64,000 nt of DNA from Bacillus sp. E(2018) (GTDB taxonomy: Bacteria > Bacillota > Bacilli > Bacillales > Fictibacillaceae): assembly GCF_005503015.1 (NCBI RefSeq), contig NZ_SCOL01000001.1, positions 1,674,001 to 1,738,000 on the forward strand, written 5' to 3'. Position 1 is the stretch's first letter, and every line of letters begins with the position of its first letter. Shown here piece after piece: positions 19,792 through 28,382 of the stretch. The translations under genes and the position numbers were made by a program. The notes below the pieces were generated by a model. It saw nothing but the letters and a program-made list of their open reading frames with translations. It searched no databases and was not told the DNA's origin.

Positions 19792-20625
19792 TTATTTATT
19801 TTTTTGAGGTCGAATCCCCATTGCTTCAAGCTCCTGATACAAGTTTCCAGCAATTGAAAATCCTTCGAAACTAATTCCTAGCGAAACGACAGTCTGAGCA
19901 AGTTCAGGACGCATCCCGCTTAAGGTTACATTTACACCTAAAAGCTTAAGAGAATTTATTACCTTAAATAAATTATGAGCGACCATCGTATCAATCACGG
20001 CTACACCAGATAGATCGATAAATAGATGTTCAATCTGTAATTCCATGCATTTTTGAAGAGAAGTTTCCATAATTAACTTAGAGCGATGCGTATCAATCGT
20101 TCCTACAAGCGGGAGAACCGCAACCGCTCTTGTCAGCCTGACAACGGGAACAGACAACTCTTCAATTGCCTCTCTAGCCAATCCAAGTACACGATTATTA
20201 TTCTCAACATATGCGACACTAAAAGCATGGACCGTTTCATCTAGAAATGGGTCGATGATAGAGGCGGCTTTCAAAATGGTTTCAACGCTGAATTTTTCAT
20301 TACTAATTTCGTTACGTATGAAATCCCAAAGCACCATTCTATAGTACCTGGTACTGCTTAATGCTTTGTCCAGCGGAACTTCATGCTGAACAGCAAGCTC
20401 GCCATTTTTTCTTCCCCATTTAATAAAATGCTCTTGTGATGTTTTCTTATCTTCATAAAGAGCTTTTCCAAAGTATGAAAATAGTTCTCCACGGAGGTTT
20501 AACACAAATTCCGTTTGCTCTGTAGGATGCTCACCAAGTGATACGCGCACCTCATCAATTTTCTTTGATAGATCATATTTATGCTCAATGATTTTTTTAC
20601 CTAATACCCTCAATTGTTGCTCCAT
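19792..20625 (-). CDS. RsbR-family stressosome protein (STAS domain)
   Basis: 277 aa. N-terminal non-haem-globin-like helical region (1-150) and C-terminal STAS domain (about 160-270) with VPVVRLTRAVAVLPLVGTIDTxR and the core VAVIDTMVAHNL, typical of RsbRA-RD. In the known system RsbT phosphorylates STAS threonines (here in the IDTHR and IDTMVA segments) to release sigma-B activation. No rsbS, rsbT or rsbU lies nearby, so this is an orphan paralog that probably joins stressosomes built elsewhere. Confidence 0.85.
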   Translation of the reverse strand: MEQQLRVLGKKIIEHKYDLSKKIDEVRVSLGEHPTEQTEFVLNLRGELFSYFGKALYEDKKTSQEHFIKWGRKNGELAVQHEVPLDKALSSTRYYRMVLWDFIRNEISNEKFSVETILKAASIIDPFLDETVHAFSVAYVENNNRVLGLAREAIEELSVPVVRLTRAVAVLPLVGTIDTHRSKLIMETSLQKCMELQIEHLFIDLSGVAVIDTMVAHNLFKVINSLKLLGVNVTLSGMRPELAQTVVSLGISFEGFSIAGNLYQELEAMGIRPQKNK

Positions 20626-20721
20626 GTTCCACTGCTTCCCCCTATGTACACAAAAAATGGCATACCTCCAACTTATTTACCATTAATTTGTGTACTTAAA
20701 ACCTATTCTCACAAAAAAAGA

Positions 20722-20768
20722 GCCTGCCGATCGGAAAGCGAGCGACCTGAAATCAAAAATCAACACAT
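20722..20768. repeat. Decayed copy of the dispersed Bacillaceae repeat
   Basis: The segment with GGAAAGCGAGCGACCTG and AAATCAACAC closely resembles the right end of the repeat at 25301-25346 (GGAAAGCGAGCAGCCTG ... AAATCAACAC). It lies between convergent-looking gene ends; on the minus strand a T-run follows and may end the amidase transcript. Confidence 0.5.
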
Positions 20769-20796
20769 CGCAAGGCCGTTTTACCATATATTGTTT

Positions 20797-21453
20797 TTAA
20801 GAGTGATCGATATGAACATCAAATCCTGCAGATTTGGCTTTTCGAGAAAGAATCTCGGCATTTTCTCTAGATGAGAATGCTCCAATCTGCACTTTATAAA
20901 GTTTTCCTTCTGCAGTAACAAGCTCTTTAAACTCATTCTGATGAACAACAAATTTTTTTAACTCATACTTTACATCTTCAATAAAGAATGGAAATGTCTT
21001 ACCGTATCGGTGAAAACAATTTAAAGGATCTGTCCTTCTTTTTGGGTCCAGTTGAAAGTGACCTTTTATGTTCCGAGCAGGATCCCATTGATACATGTCA
21101 CATAAATAGGCAAAAAACCATACATAACGGCTGTAAGCTTTGTTAAAATCTATGGATGGACCATAGCATAACTCAACCCCTATTCCCCATTCATTCGCAT
21201 CTGATACGTTAGAGCGAACGTGCCAAGCTCTTTCATGCAATGGAATGATTACCAATATTTGTTTATCATCTATGAATACGTGTGCAGAAGCCTCTAGTTG
21301 TCTGCTATTGAAATATTCATAGTTCTGTTTGGCCGTTGAGTCGGGATTCCCAGTGTCGTGTGCAACCGCAAAGCGCGGTATACGATTACCTCCTGGACGC
21401 TGCTTCCATTCTTTCTTTAAAAATTGATTTGTAATCTGAAATTTTTCTTTCAT
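20797..21453 (-). CDS. N-acetylmuramoyl-L-alanine amidase with C-terminal SPOR domain
   Basis: 218 aa. Amidase_2 (PGRP-like) fold with zinc ligands in VAHDTGN (His near 30) and ASAHVFID, and a later FQLDPKRRTDP block; residues about 178-218 (YKVQIGAFSSRENAE...) form a SPOR/SPO repeat that binds denuded peptidoglycan. No signal peptide, as in phage-type and CwlA/XlyA-type enzymes. Good AGGAGG before the ATG. No holin or other phage genes are near, so a host autolysin or domesticated gene is likely. Confidence 0.88.
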   Translation of the reverse strand: MKEKFQITNQFLKKEWKQRPGGNRIPRFAVAHDTGNPDSTAKQNYEYFNSRQLEASAHVFIDDKQILVIIPLHERAWHVRSNVSDANEWGIGVELCYGPSIDFNKAYSRYVWFFAYLCDMYQWDPARNIKGHFQLDPKRRTDPLNCFHRYGKTFPFFIEDVKYELKKFVVHQNEFKELVTAEGKLYKVQIGAFSSRENAEILSRKAKSAGFDVHIDHS

Positions 21454-21496
21454 ACATACACCTCCTATTTATTTACAATAGAAGTGTATAATTTTA

Positions 21497-21525
21497 CAAA
21501 AAAAGAGCCATTACGGCCCTTCTTT
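21497..21525 (-). terminator. Terminator after the 35-aa membrane protein
   Basis: Minus strand: AAAGGGCC / GGCTCTTT hairpin with one G-U pair and a following T-run, abutting the small gene. Confidence 0.65.
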
Positions 21526-21631
21526 ACATTCCACCTGGTTGTGATTGTGTTGTGATCGCCCAAACCCAATAAGCTGCTCCAATCAAAAAGCCAAAACCTA
21601 GAAGCACAAAAAATAACGTTGAATTTTTCAT
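21524..21631 (-). CDS. Tiny single-pass membrane protein, 35 aa
   Basis: Begins MKNSTLFFVLLGFGF and ends QSQPGGM, with one hydrophobic helix over residues 5-27. AGGGAG lies 9 bases before the ATG and a terminator follows the stop, which supports a real gene. Similar short proteins are often unannotated in Bacillus. Function unknown. Confidence 0.6.
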   Translation of the reverse strand: MKNSTLFFVLLGFGFLIGAAYWVWAITTQSQPGGM

Positions 21632-21725
21632 AATCCGTTTCTCCCTAAACCTTTTACTTTCTTTCTTATTAAATATAAATTATCATATACTAGTAGAAGA
21701 AGAAACAAAAAGCAAGGGTGTTAAA

Positions 21726-22163
21726 ATGGAAAATAGAGAACAAACCCCATTAAGAAATGAGTTAGAGCGAGAATTGGAAATGAGCTTACGCAGACTTTTT
21801 CGCACGTTAAGAAAAGGCTTAAACGAAGTGTACTCAGATTATATTCCAAGCAATGAGTTTGCTGTTCTTCAGACTTTATTTATTCAAAGTCCTTTAATGG
21901 CTTCAGAAATCGCTAATGAATTAAAAGTTTCATCAAGCCATATTACCGCAGTGACGGATCGGCTTGTTGGCAAGAACTACATTCAGCGTGTACGATCAGA
22001 TTCAGACCGTCGGATCGTCTATTTAGAAATTACTGAAGATGGTAGAGAAATCGCACGAAAAATGGATAACATTAAGAATAACTACTTGGAAAAAAAGTTT
22101 GCTGCATTAACAGATGAAGACATAAAGCGAATGATAGATTCTTCAATAAAACTGCTTGATTAG
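21726..22163 (+). CDS. MarR-family transcriptional regulator
   Basis: 145 aa winged-helix repressor: recognition region SSSHITAVTDRLVGKNYIQRVRSDSDRRIVYLEIT (residues about 76-112), flanked by dimerisation helices. Start supported by AAGGG 7 bases upstream. It precedes an EmrB/QacA-type exporter on the same strand, the common local repressor-efflux pair. A dyad at 22189-22205 between them is a candidate operator. The inducing compound is unknown. Confidence 0.9.
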   Translation: MENREQTPLRNELERELEMSLRRLFRTLRKGLNEVYSDYIPSNEFAVLQTLFIQSPLMASEIANELKVSSSHITAVTDRLVGKNYIQRVRSDSDRRIVYLEITEDGREIARKMDNIKNNYLEKKFAALTDEDIKRMIDSSIKLLD

Positions 22164-22180
22164 TGGAGCAGTTTTACTTT
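22148..22180 (+). terminator. Hairpin at the end of the marR-type gene
   Basis: AAAACTGCT (22148-22156) / AGCAGTTTT (22167-22175), then ACTTTT. It includes the stop codon. It may weaken read-through from the regulator into the exporter, giving the exporter lower or separately controlled expression. Confidence 0.55.
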
Positions 22181-22188
22181 TCGAAATT

Positions 22189-22205
22189 ATTTCATATTGT
22201 GAAAT
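22189..22205. promoter_or_regulatory. Candidate MarR operator
   Basis: ATTTCATATTGTGAAAT is a 17-base dyad (ATTTCA / TGAAAT) placed about 28 bases before the exporter start codon. Position and symmetry fit a MarR-type site; not proven. Confidence 0.4.
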
Positions 22206-22233
22206 ATTTACAACATGAATAGGAGGATGATGC

Positions 22234-23850
22234 ATGGAACATCTAGAAATGCGGCGAAAAGTAATTATAATGCTTTCCATCATGTCTGCTATGCTTTTTG
22301 CAGCGTTAAACCAAACCATTGTTGGTACGTCTTTACCAAAAATCATTGCTGATCTTGGAGGAATAGAATACTACAGCTGGGTTTTCACGATTTTCATGCT
22401 CACTTCAAGTATCACAGCAATATTAGTTGGAAAACTATCAGACATTTACGGTAGAAAGCCATTTATCCTCTTAGGAATCGGTGTGTTTACTGCAGGATCG
22501 CTTTTATGCGGCATTTCCGAAAGTATCTTTGAACTTATCTTATATAGAGGGGTTCAAGGTTTTGGTGGAGGTATGATCATGTCGACGGCTTTCACAGCAG
22601 TTGGTGATTTATTCCCCCCTCGCGAACGTGGCAAATGGCAAGGAATTATGAGCAGTGTTTTTGGTTTAGCAAGCGTGTTTGGTCCAACTTTAGGAGGATA
22701 CATCGTCGATCACTTTCATTGGCATTGGGTATTCTGGATTTTTCTCCCCTTTGGTCTTGTCGCTTTTGCCGCTATATATTTTTTATTTCCTTCTGTTCAA
22801 AGAAAAGAGAAGGAATCCATCGATTACACAGGTTCATTGTTACTAACGTTAACAATGGTTCCTCTTCTCCTTTCATTCACTTGGGCAGGAAATCAATATG
22901 ATTGGGCATCTCCAGAGATCATCGGACTGTTTACTGTAACAATCGTAGCTTTCTTTTTATTTGTGCTAACAGAAAAGCGTGTATCAAGTCCTGTGCTACC
23001 GCTTGATATGTTCAAAAATAAAGTGTTCACCGTGTCTAACATCATCGGGTTCTTTTTAGGAGCAGGCATGTTTGGTTCGATCATGTATATGCCTTTTTTC
23101 ATACAAGGAGTAATGGGAACATCTGCTACAAAATCCGGCTTTGTCATGATGCCATTAACACTTGCTATGGTTGCAGGAAGCACGATAAGCGGACAGATCA
23201 TTACAAAAACAGGAAAATACAAGAAATTAGCTATGCTGGGATTATTCATTATGGTCAGTGGAATGACGAGCATGCATTTTATGGATACGCAAACGACTAA
23301 TACGACAGCAATCTTTAATATGATTCTCGTTGGATCAGGACTTGGAATCGCGTTTCCGATTTTCACCTTAACCGTACAGAACGCGATTGAACATAAGTAC
23401 TTAGGTGTTGCGACCTCTTCTGTTCAACTGTTCAGACAGCTTGGAGGTACGATTGGTGTTTCCATTATGGGGAGTGTAATGAATAACTCTCTAGCTGACC
23501 ACTTTAATAAAGAGTCTCAAAAGCTAGTCGCGTCTTCACCTAGTGTTACACCTGAGATGGGTGAGCAGATTAAAGAGCTCGCGAACCCTCAAGTCTTGCT
23601 GAACCAAGACGCTGTTATAGAAAAATTCAGTGCTTTACCACCTGAATCTTTAAACGTTATTAAACAAGTACTTGGTATACTGCGTGAGTCTTTGAGTTAT
23701 GCATTAAATGGCGTTTTCTTAACTGGTGCAATCGTTATTGGCACAGCATTCATACTCACCTTCTTCTTCTTAAAAGAAATTCCATTAAGAACTTCTAATG
23801 AAGAAAAGAATGCGTCAAATGAACAAGCCGAAGAACGGAAGCTTGGTTAA
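22234..23850 (+). CDS. MFS drug exporter, DHA2 (EmrB/QacA) family, 14 helices
   Basis: 538 aa proton-driven multidrug efflux protein. N-terminal motif LNQTIVGTSLPKIIADLGG is the DHA2 start, GKLSDIYGRKP is MFS motif A, and GPTLGGYIVDHFHWHWVFWI is motif C (antiporter). A hydrophilic segment at about 425-465 precedes the last helix, and the tail is charged. AGGAGG lies 7 bases before the ATG. Substrate cannot be deduced. Confidence 0.93.
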   Translation: MEHLEMRRKVIIMLSIMSAMLFAALNQTIVGTSLPKIIADLGGIEYYSWVFTIFMLTSSITAILVGKLSDIYGRKPFILLGIGVFTAGSLLCGISESIFELILYRGVQGFGGGMIMSTAFTAVGDLFPPRERGKWQGIMSSVFGLASVFGPTLGGYIVDHFHWHWVFWIFLPFGLVAFAAIYFLFPSVQRKEKESIDYTGSLLLTLTMVPLLLSFTWAGNQYDWASPEIIGLFTVTIVAFFLFVLTEKRVSSPVLPLDMFKNKVFTVSNIIGFFLGAGMFGSIMYMPFFIQGVMGTSATKSGFVMMPLTLAMVAGSTISGQIITKTGKYKKLAMLGLFIMVSGMTSMHFMDTQTTNTTAIFNMILVGSGLGIAFPIFTLTVQNAIEHKYLGVATSSVQLFRQLGGTIGVSIMGSVMNNSLADHFNKESQKLVASSPSVTPEMGEQIKELANPQVLLNQDAVIEKFSALPPESLNVIKQVLGILRESLSYALNGVFLTGAIVIGTAFILTFFFLKEIPLRTSNEEKNASNEQAEERKLG

Positions 23851-23856
23851 CAAAAG

Positions 23857-23902
23857 AGAAAGACGGCAGAATCGAAAGATGTCGATTTTGCCGTCTTTTC
23901 AT
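23857..23902 (+). terminator. Terminator after the exporter gene
   Basis: AAAGACGGCA and TGCCGTCTTT arms, with inner AATCGA / TCGATT, followed by TC-rich T-run. Strong hairpin. Confidence 0.85.
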
Positions 23903-23922
23903 TATTTCCTTAAGTTATTTTC

Positions 23923-24113
23923 GTAAACTTTGTTGCTTTAGTAGTGTTTATTAACGTTCCAGGCTCCTTGCTCCTGCATCTACAAGCTAATGCTAGCGGA
24001 GTAAGTTTCCTCATCGCATGCCTTGCGAAATGTATTTCAGGCGATAGGCAAGCACCTTCTACTCCAATTGACTGTCAGAGGTTAAAAGCAACAATCTTTT
24101 AGAAAAGAGCGTT
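23923..24113. repeat. Dispersed repeat, left copy (inverted relative to the right copy)
   Basis: About 190 bases bounded by TTGTTGCTTT and AAAGCAACAA. Read on the minus strand it matches the right copy (25038-25370) in blocks: outer AGAAAAGAGCG, AATTGGAGT-GAAGGTGC, GCCTGGAACG and the CAACAAAGTTTA end. It lacks the central hairpin insert of the right copy. Fills the otherwise empty 290-base gap. Confidence 0.7.
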
Positions 24114-24142
24114 TCTTTATCAGTTTTCACTAGTGTTAATGC

Positions 24143-24970
24143 TTATAACACTGTTTCCTGCTGTTTTTTTGAATCAGCTGTTCGGAGTGCGTAGTTCATA
24201 CTCCAATGACCAATATCATAAAATCCTAAACGTTTATAAATGGAGCCTGCTTTTGGATTATCATAGAACAGACAGAGCGTTTTCCCTTCAGCTAAAATAT
24301 CGTAGCATAGCGCTTCCATACAAAGTGAAGCATACCCTTTGTTTCTTTTTTCAGGGTGTGAACACACGCCGACAATCATCGCTGACAATGAATTTTCTGC
24401 CGTAGAGGATGCACAAGAAACAATGGTATCCTCTTCTCTTATAAAATAAGTGCGTCCTGTTTTGGTGGATAATGCTTGCTCCAAGCTTTCTTTAGCTGTT
24501 TTTCCAATTGAGAATTCTTTGATCAAATATTTTAATTCCATGAGGCTATCAACATCTTTAAGCTCTGCTTGTAAAATGCTTTCTCTTGATATATTTTTCT
24601 TTAATGATTTTGCATCTTTTAGTTCGGCAAAATATAGTTCTTTTGTTCGCTCAAACTGTAAATAAGGAGTAAACTGGTCCGCGATTTCCTTTTTACCAGA
24701 AAGCATCTCATAACTTTTATCTTTATTGATAATCTCTGAAAAAGCTTTTGCATTAATCTCCGCTTTTGCGTAAGGAAGGTAGTTTCCTTTATAACGAAGA
24801 AGAATGCCTGTGATCGCCCCGTTCTCCTCAACATCTGCCCAGATGTCTTGAGAATCTGTTTCATAACCAAAATTCTCAATATCAGCAATAATGAATAAGT
24901 TTAGCGCAGGTTCTTCACTCAAATAGTCCATAACTTTTTCATGCCACGTTTGATCCAACTTAACTATCAT
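24143..24970 (-). CDS. GNAT-family acetyltransferase
   Basis: 275 aa. The C-terminal half carries a GNAT fold with the acetyl-CoA loop-like VCSHPEKRNKGYASLCMEAL and a FYDNPKAGSIYKRLGF block; the N-terminal half (EPALNLFIIADIENFGY...) is the type found in two-domain Bacillus acetyltransferases. The frame opens at 25027, but GGAGGAG lies 7 bases before the ATG at 24970. Single gene, isolated between two inverted copies of a repeat. Acceptor substrate unknown. Confidence 0.85.
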   Translation of the reverse strand: MIVKLDQTWHEKVMDYLSEEPALNLFIIADIENFGYETDSQDIWADVEENGAITGILLRYKGNYLPYAKAEINAKAFSEIINKDKSYEMLSGKKEIADQFTPYLQFERTKELYFAELKDAKSLKKNISRESILQAELKDVDSLMELKYLIKEFSIGKTAKESLEQALSTKTGRTYFIREEDTIVSCASSTAENSLSAMIVGVCSHPEKRNKGYASLCMEALCYDILAEGKTLCLFYDNPKAGSIYKRLGFYDIGHWSMNYALRTADSKKQQETVL

Positions 24971-25037
24971 CTCTATTCTCCTCCTTATTTTGTTTAATTG
25001 TATATGCGAATTGGAAAAATGCAACATTTTTTAAAAA

Positions 25038-25370
25038 AAACGCTCTTTTTCTAAAAGATTGTTGCTTTGAACTCCTTGTCACCTTTGAAAATTAATTGGA
25101 GTGGAAGGTGCGAGACTCCTACGGGACAGGCCGGCAGTTTGAAAAGTGGAAGTGGCTCGTTCAGCCCCGACAAGCAAAAGTTGAATGGGCTATGAAGGCG
25201 CACTTTGCCTTCTTGACCGTTTAACTTTTGACCTCGAGGGGCTAGCCACTGCAACTAGACAGCTGAGACACTTAAGAGTGAAACGTACGAATGTGGCTCA
25301 CCGCCTGCCCCGTGGAAAGCGAGCAGCCTGGAACGGAAATCAACACTTCCAAAAGCAACAAAGTTTATGA
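25038..25370. repeat. Dispersed repeat, right copy
   Basis: 333 bases bounded by TTGTTGCTTT and AAAGCAACAA inverted ends, with the familiar Bacillaceae block GTGGAAAGCGAGCAGCCTGG near 25312-25331. It differs from the left copy by a long hairpin-forming insert at 25151-25250. No protein is encoded. Non-autonomous, MITE-like by structure. Confidence 0.72.
25151..25250. repeat. 100-base nested cruciform inside the right repeat copy
   Basis: Four nested inverted pairs: AGTGGCT/AGCCACT (25151/25244), AGCCCC/GGGGCT (25163/25238), CAAAAGTT/AACTTTTG (25175/25223) and GAAGGC/GCCTTC (25194/25207). It would fold into one long interrupted stem in RNA or single-stranded DNA. Confidence 0.75.
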
Positions 25371-25384
25371 AAACAGACTAAAAA

Positions 25385-25422
25385 AATAAAAAACCAGTCA
25401 GAAGACTGATTTTTTATTTATA
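25385..25422 (-). terminator. Terminator after mgtE
   Basis: CAGTC / GACTG hairpin extended by flanking A/T pairs, followed on the minus strand by TTTTTTATTTTTTT. Confidence 0.8.
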
Positions 25423-25459
25423 CACTATTTTTTAATACGACTTAACTTCACTAATAATT

Positions 25460-26818
25460 TTAGAGAAGATGAGACAAAAACATTGTAGCTGTACCAAAGT
25501 ATACTAAGAGTGAAAAAATATCATTCAATGTTGTGATAAGAGGTCCCGATGCTACCGCTGGGTCAATCTTAAACCTGTATAGTAATAACGGAATAAGTGT
25601 TCCAGCAAGTGTACCAATTATCAATGTAAAGAATAATGAACTACCTACAACAAGCCCCAATATTAGATTGCCTTTCCATAAGAAAGCAACAATTGATATC
25701 AAAATTCCACAAGTAATTCCTATAATAAACCCAACACCAAATTCTCGGAGTATTAATTTCATAATGGTCGGCCGATCAATGTCATGCGATACAAGTCCAC
25801 GAACAACTACTGCAAGAGATTGTGTGCCCGTATTCCCTGTCATACCTGCAATCATTGGCATAAAGTACGTAAGTGCAACCGCGCGTTCGATCGTTCCTTC
25901 AAACGTGCTTATGATACTACCAGATAAGATTCCAATAAACAGAAGTAAAATAAGCCAAGGCAGTCTTCTATAGGAAGCTACAAGGGCACTTGTCTGAAAA
26001 TCAATGGATTTACCTGTTGCCGATAACTTCTCGATGTCTTCATTAGCTTCTTCAATTAATACATCTAGCACATCATCGACTGTAACAATCCCGATCAAAC
26101 GATCATGTTCATCCGTTACAGGGACAGCTATAAAGTCGTAGCGCTCAATTGTACGCGCTACTTCTTCTTGGTCTGTCTCTGCGGGTACGGAGATAACCCT
26201 GCTGTACATGATTTCCTCGATCTTCTCATCCATCTCTGCTAATAACAGATCACGATAAGACACTACACCAACAAGCTTTCTATCATCATCGATTACATAT
26301 AAGTAATAAATATTCTCTGCAAAACCGGCGAAAGTTTTTAGCTTTTCAACCGCATCTCTAACCGTATAAACTTGCGGAATCCATACGAACCGGTTGGTCA
26401 TAATACCACCAGCTGTATCTGAATCATATTGCATAAGGCTTTGAACCGTTTTGGATTCATCTGCTTTCATGGAAGACAGAAAATCTTGAATCTCATTAAC
26501 ATCCAAGTTACCAAGAAGGTCCGCTAAATCATCATTCTCCATTAAGTTCATGATGTGAGATGAGCGCTCAATGCCAAGTTTGTTCAGAATTTCCATCTGA
26601 AGATCACTTTCTAGCTCTTGAATCAAGGAAGCGATCTGTCTTGTGGTTAAAAACGTAACAAACTTATGTCTGTGCTTTTCCGGCAAATTTTTATAAACAT
26701 TTGCGATATCATACGGGTGAAGTTCATCGATTAAAAGTTGAAATTCTTTTTTTCGTAACTCTTTTAAGTTTTTTATGACATATAATAATATCTGGTTCTC
26801 TGACATCTCTTTAAACAA
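25460..26818 (-). CDS. mgtE: Magnesium transporter MgtE
   Basis: 452 aa Mg2+ channel/transporter of the cell membrane. Domain order: MgtE_N superhelical domain (about 1-130), two CBS domains (about 135-260) that sense cytoplasmic Mg2+, a connecting helix, and five transmembrane helices (about 285-450) with the pore-lining PMIAGMTGNTGTQS. The start is TTG, supported by AAGGAGGTG at ideal distance; the downstream ATG (residue 5) has none. No M-box riboswitch is seen in the upstream 160 bases. Confidence 0.95.
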   Translation of the reverse strand: MFKEMSENQILLYVIKNLKELRKKEFQLLIDELHPYDIANVYKNLPEKHRHKFVTFLTTRQIASLIQELESDLQMEILNKLGIERSSHIMNLMENDDLADLLGNLDVNEIQDFLSSMKADESKTVQSLMQYDSDTAGGIMTNRFVWIPQVYTVRDAVEKLKTFAGFAENIYYLYVIDDDRKLVGVVSYRDLLLAEMDEKIEEIMYSRVISVPAETDQEEVARTIERYDFIAVPVTDEHDRLIGIVTVDDVLDVLIEEANEDIEKLSATGKSIDFQTSALVASYRRLPWLILLLFIGILSGSIISTFEGTIERAVALTYFMPMIAGMTGNTGTQSLAVVVRGLVSHDIDRPTIMKLILREFGVGFIIGITCGILISIVAFLWKGNLILGLVVGSSLFFTLIIGTLAGTLIPLLLYRFKIDPAVASGPLITTLNDIFSLLVYFGTATMFLSHLL

Positions 26819-26921
26819 GGAACGTCACCTCCTTATAAAAGTACTTCACCATTATAAGTGATTTTTCTAACTGTGACTATGGTATCGTATTGAATCTTTT
26901 CTTCTGATCTTAATTACTTAG

Positions 26922-26958
26922 GCAAAAGAAAAAACCACTTAGCATAAAGTGGTTTCGT
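26922..26958 (-). terminator. Terminator after the DoxX-like gene
   Basis: AAACCACTT (26932-26940) / AAGTGGTTT (26947-26955) with a T-rich run on the minus strand. Confidence 0.8.
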
Positions 26959-26980
26959 CATTTTTGTTCTGTATTCAGTT

Positions 26981-27382
26981 CTATTTTAACCAAAGGTGAT
27001 CCAAAGAATAATCTCCTGCACCTGTTAAGGCGACTCCTATCACTACTGCGATTAAGACTAGGTTAAACTCATAGCCGTTCGCCGTTACCCAGAACCCGTT
27101 CTGCAAGTGTACTTTAACCGCTGCCACAAGCATCGTTCCTGCGATCAGCACTGCACCAATTTCGGTAAATAAACCTGCAGCAAACAAAAGTCCTCCTGCA
27201 AACTCAGCCAGACCTGCTAAAAGAGCCATCGTATAGCCTGGTTTAATTCCGATGGATTCCATCCAGCCCCCTGTTCCTTTTAAACCGTAGCCTCCAAACC
27301 ATCCAAACAATTTTTGCGCTCCGTGTGCTGCTAAAGCAAGCCCTACAACTAAACGAATAATAAGTAATCCTAATGATACCAT
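26981..27382 (-). CDS. DoxX-family membrane protein
   Basis: 133 aa, four hydrophobic segments, with LALAAHGAQKLFGWFGGYGLKGTGGWMESIG, the DoxX signature. Related Bacillus proteins (CatD, MhqP, YfiD) are linked to thiol or quinone stress, but the role of this one is unknown. The frame opens 27 bases earlier at tandem ATGs without a ribosome binding site; AGAGGGG sits before the ATG at 27382. Single gene. Confidence 0.85.
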   Translation of the reverse strand: MVSLGLLIIRLVVGLALAAHGAQKLFGWFGGYGLKGTGGWMESIGIKPGYTMALLAGLAEFAGGLLFAAGLFTEIGAVLIAGTMLVAAVKVHLQNGFWVTANGYEFNLVLIAVVIGVALTGAGDYSLDHLWLK

Positions 27383-27485
27383 CCATAATCCCCTCTTTCT
27401 TCTCATCATTTTAACTTACTTTATATTAGTATATTACAATTAGTAACTTGTCTATGTCAAGTTACTTTTAAAAAATAACCTTAAG

Positions 27486-27532
27486 AGCAAAAAAAATTAC
27501 CGCTCTTCTTTAAAGAATATGCGGCAATGTTT
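27486..27532 (-). terminator. Terminator after map
   Basis: Minus strand ATTGCCGC / GCGGTAAT (one G-U pair) followed by eight T. Confidence 0.8.
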
Positions 27533-27535
27533 ATT

Positions 27536-28285
27536 TTAAGCTTGTTCTGTTAAAATAATTGGTCCCTCTTTTGTAATGGCAACAGTATGTTCATATTGTG
27601 CTGAAAGACTTCCATCATAAGTGACGGCGGTCCAACCATCCTCCAATAAACTAACGTGCGGCCGCCCTCCATTGAGTATAGGTTCAATGGTTATGACCAT
27701 ACCCTCTTTTAAAGTGATTCCTGTGTTACGCTCTCCAACATGGTGAACTTGAGGCTCTTCATGTATGGAGCGACCAATACCATGCCCAATGAACTCTCGA
27801 ACGATTGAATATCCTTTATTCTCCGCATAGGTTTGGATCGCATGACCAATATCACCAATACGATTACCAACTTGAGCTTGTTCTATCCCTTTATATAGAG
27901 CTTGTTTAGTTGTTTCCAACAAAGCACGAGACTTTTTAGAAACCTTTCCTACTTCATATGACCAAGCGGAATCAGCCAGCCATCCATTTAAATTCACAAC
28001 AAAATCAATTGTTACGATATCTCCGTCTCTTAACGCATTTTTATTTGGCAGCCCGTGACATACTTCATCATTTACAGAAGCACATGTCGCAAAAGGATAC
28101 CCCATATATCCTTTTTGAGCAGCTTTTGCTCCGTGAGCTGTTAAAAAACTTTCAACAAACTGATCAATTTTAAATGTTGTTGTTCCAGGTATAACAAGCT
28201 TGCTTAATTCTCTGTGACATGAAGCAAGCAGCCTTCCTGCTTCATGCATCTTTTCAATCTGCTTTTGTGACTTGATCTTAATCAA
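27536..28285 (-). CDS. map: Methionine aminopeptidase, type I
   Basis: Removes the initiator Met from nascent proteins. 249 aa with the pita-bread metallopeptidase ligands in place: VTIDFVV (Asp), LADSAWS (Asp), GHGIGRSIHEEP (His), ITIEPIL (Glu) and YEHTVAI (Glu), plus CHGLPN. It stands alone, away from the ribosomal-protein operon that carries the main map in Bacillus, so it is probably the second, mapB/YflG-like paralog. TTG start with GGGAG 8 bases upstream. Confidence 0.92.
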   Translation of the reverse strand: MIKIKSQKQIEKMHEAGRLLASCHRELSKLVIPGTTTFKIDQFVESFLTAHGAKAAQKGYMGYPFATCASVNDEVCHGLPNKNALRDGDIVTIDFVVNLNGWLADSAWSYEVGKVSKKSRALLETTKQALYKGIEQAQVGNRIGDIGHAIQTYAENKGYSIVREFIGHGIGRSIHEEPQVHHVGERNTGITLKEGMVITIEPILNGGRPHVSLLEDGWTAVTYDGSLSAQYEHTVAITKEGPIILTEQA

Positions 28286-28342
28286 TACAAAGTCTCCCTT
28301 CCTCTTTTTTAACTATATTCAAGGAAAAAGATCTTCGTGAAA

Positions 28343-28382
28343 GTAAAAAAGCACCTGGCGTTTTATCACGCCCGGTGCTCTG
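28343..28382 (-). terminator. Terminator after the VTT-domain gene
   Basis: GCACC-GGCGT / ACGCC-GGTGC arms (28351-28361 and 28368-28378), followed on the minus strand by six T. Confidence 0.85.

Noticed and set aside
20797-21453. Prophage lysis module
   Set aside because: The amidase is phage-type in style, but no holin, structural or integrase genes lie around it.
22893-23366. 157-aa minus-strand open frame
   Set aside because: Antisense to the DHA2 exporter gene; composition reflects codon shadows only.
25051-25370. Short open frames on both strands in the repeat
   Set aside because: They follow the palindromic repeat structure, not a protein; no start signals.
25533-25973. 146-aa plus-strand open frame
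   Set aside because: Shadow of the mgtE membrane domain on the other strand, with no start signal.
26819-26980. M-box magnesium riboswitch upstream of mgtE
   Set aside because: The upstream stretch is short and contains the DoxX terminator; no M-box conserved blocks or leader terminator were seen.
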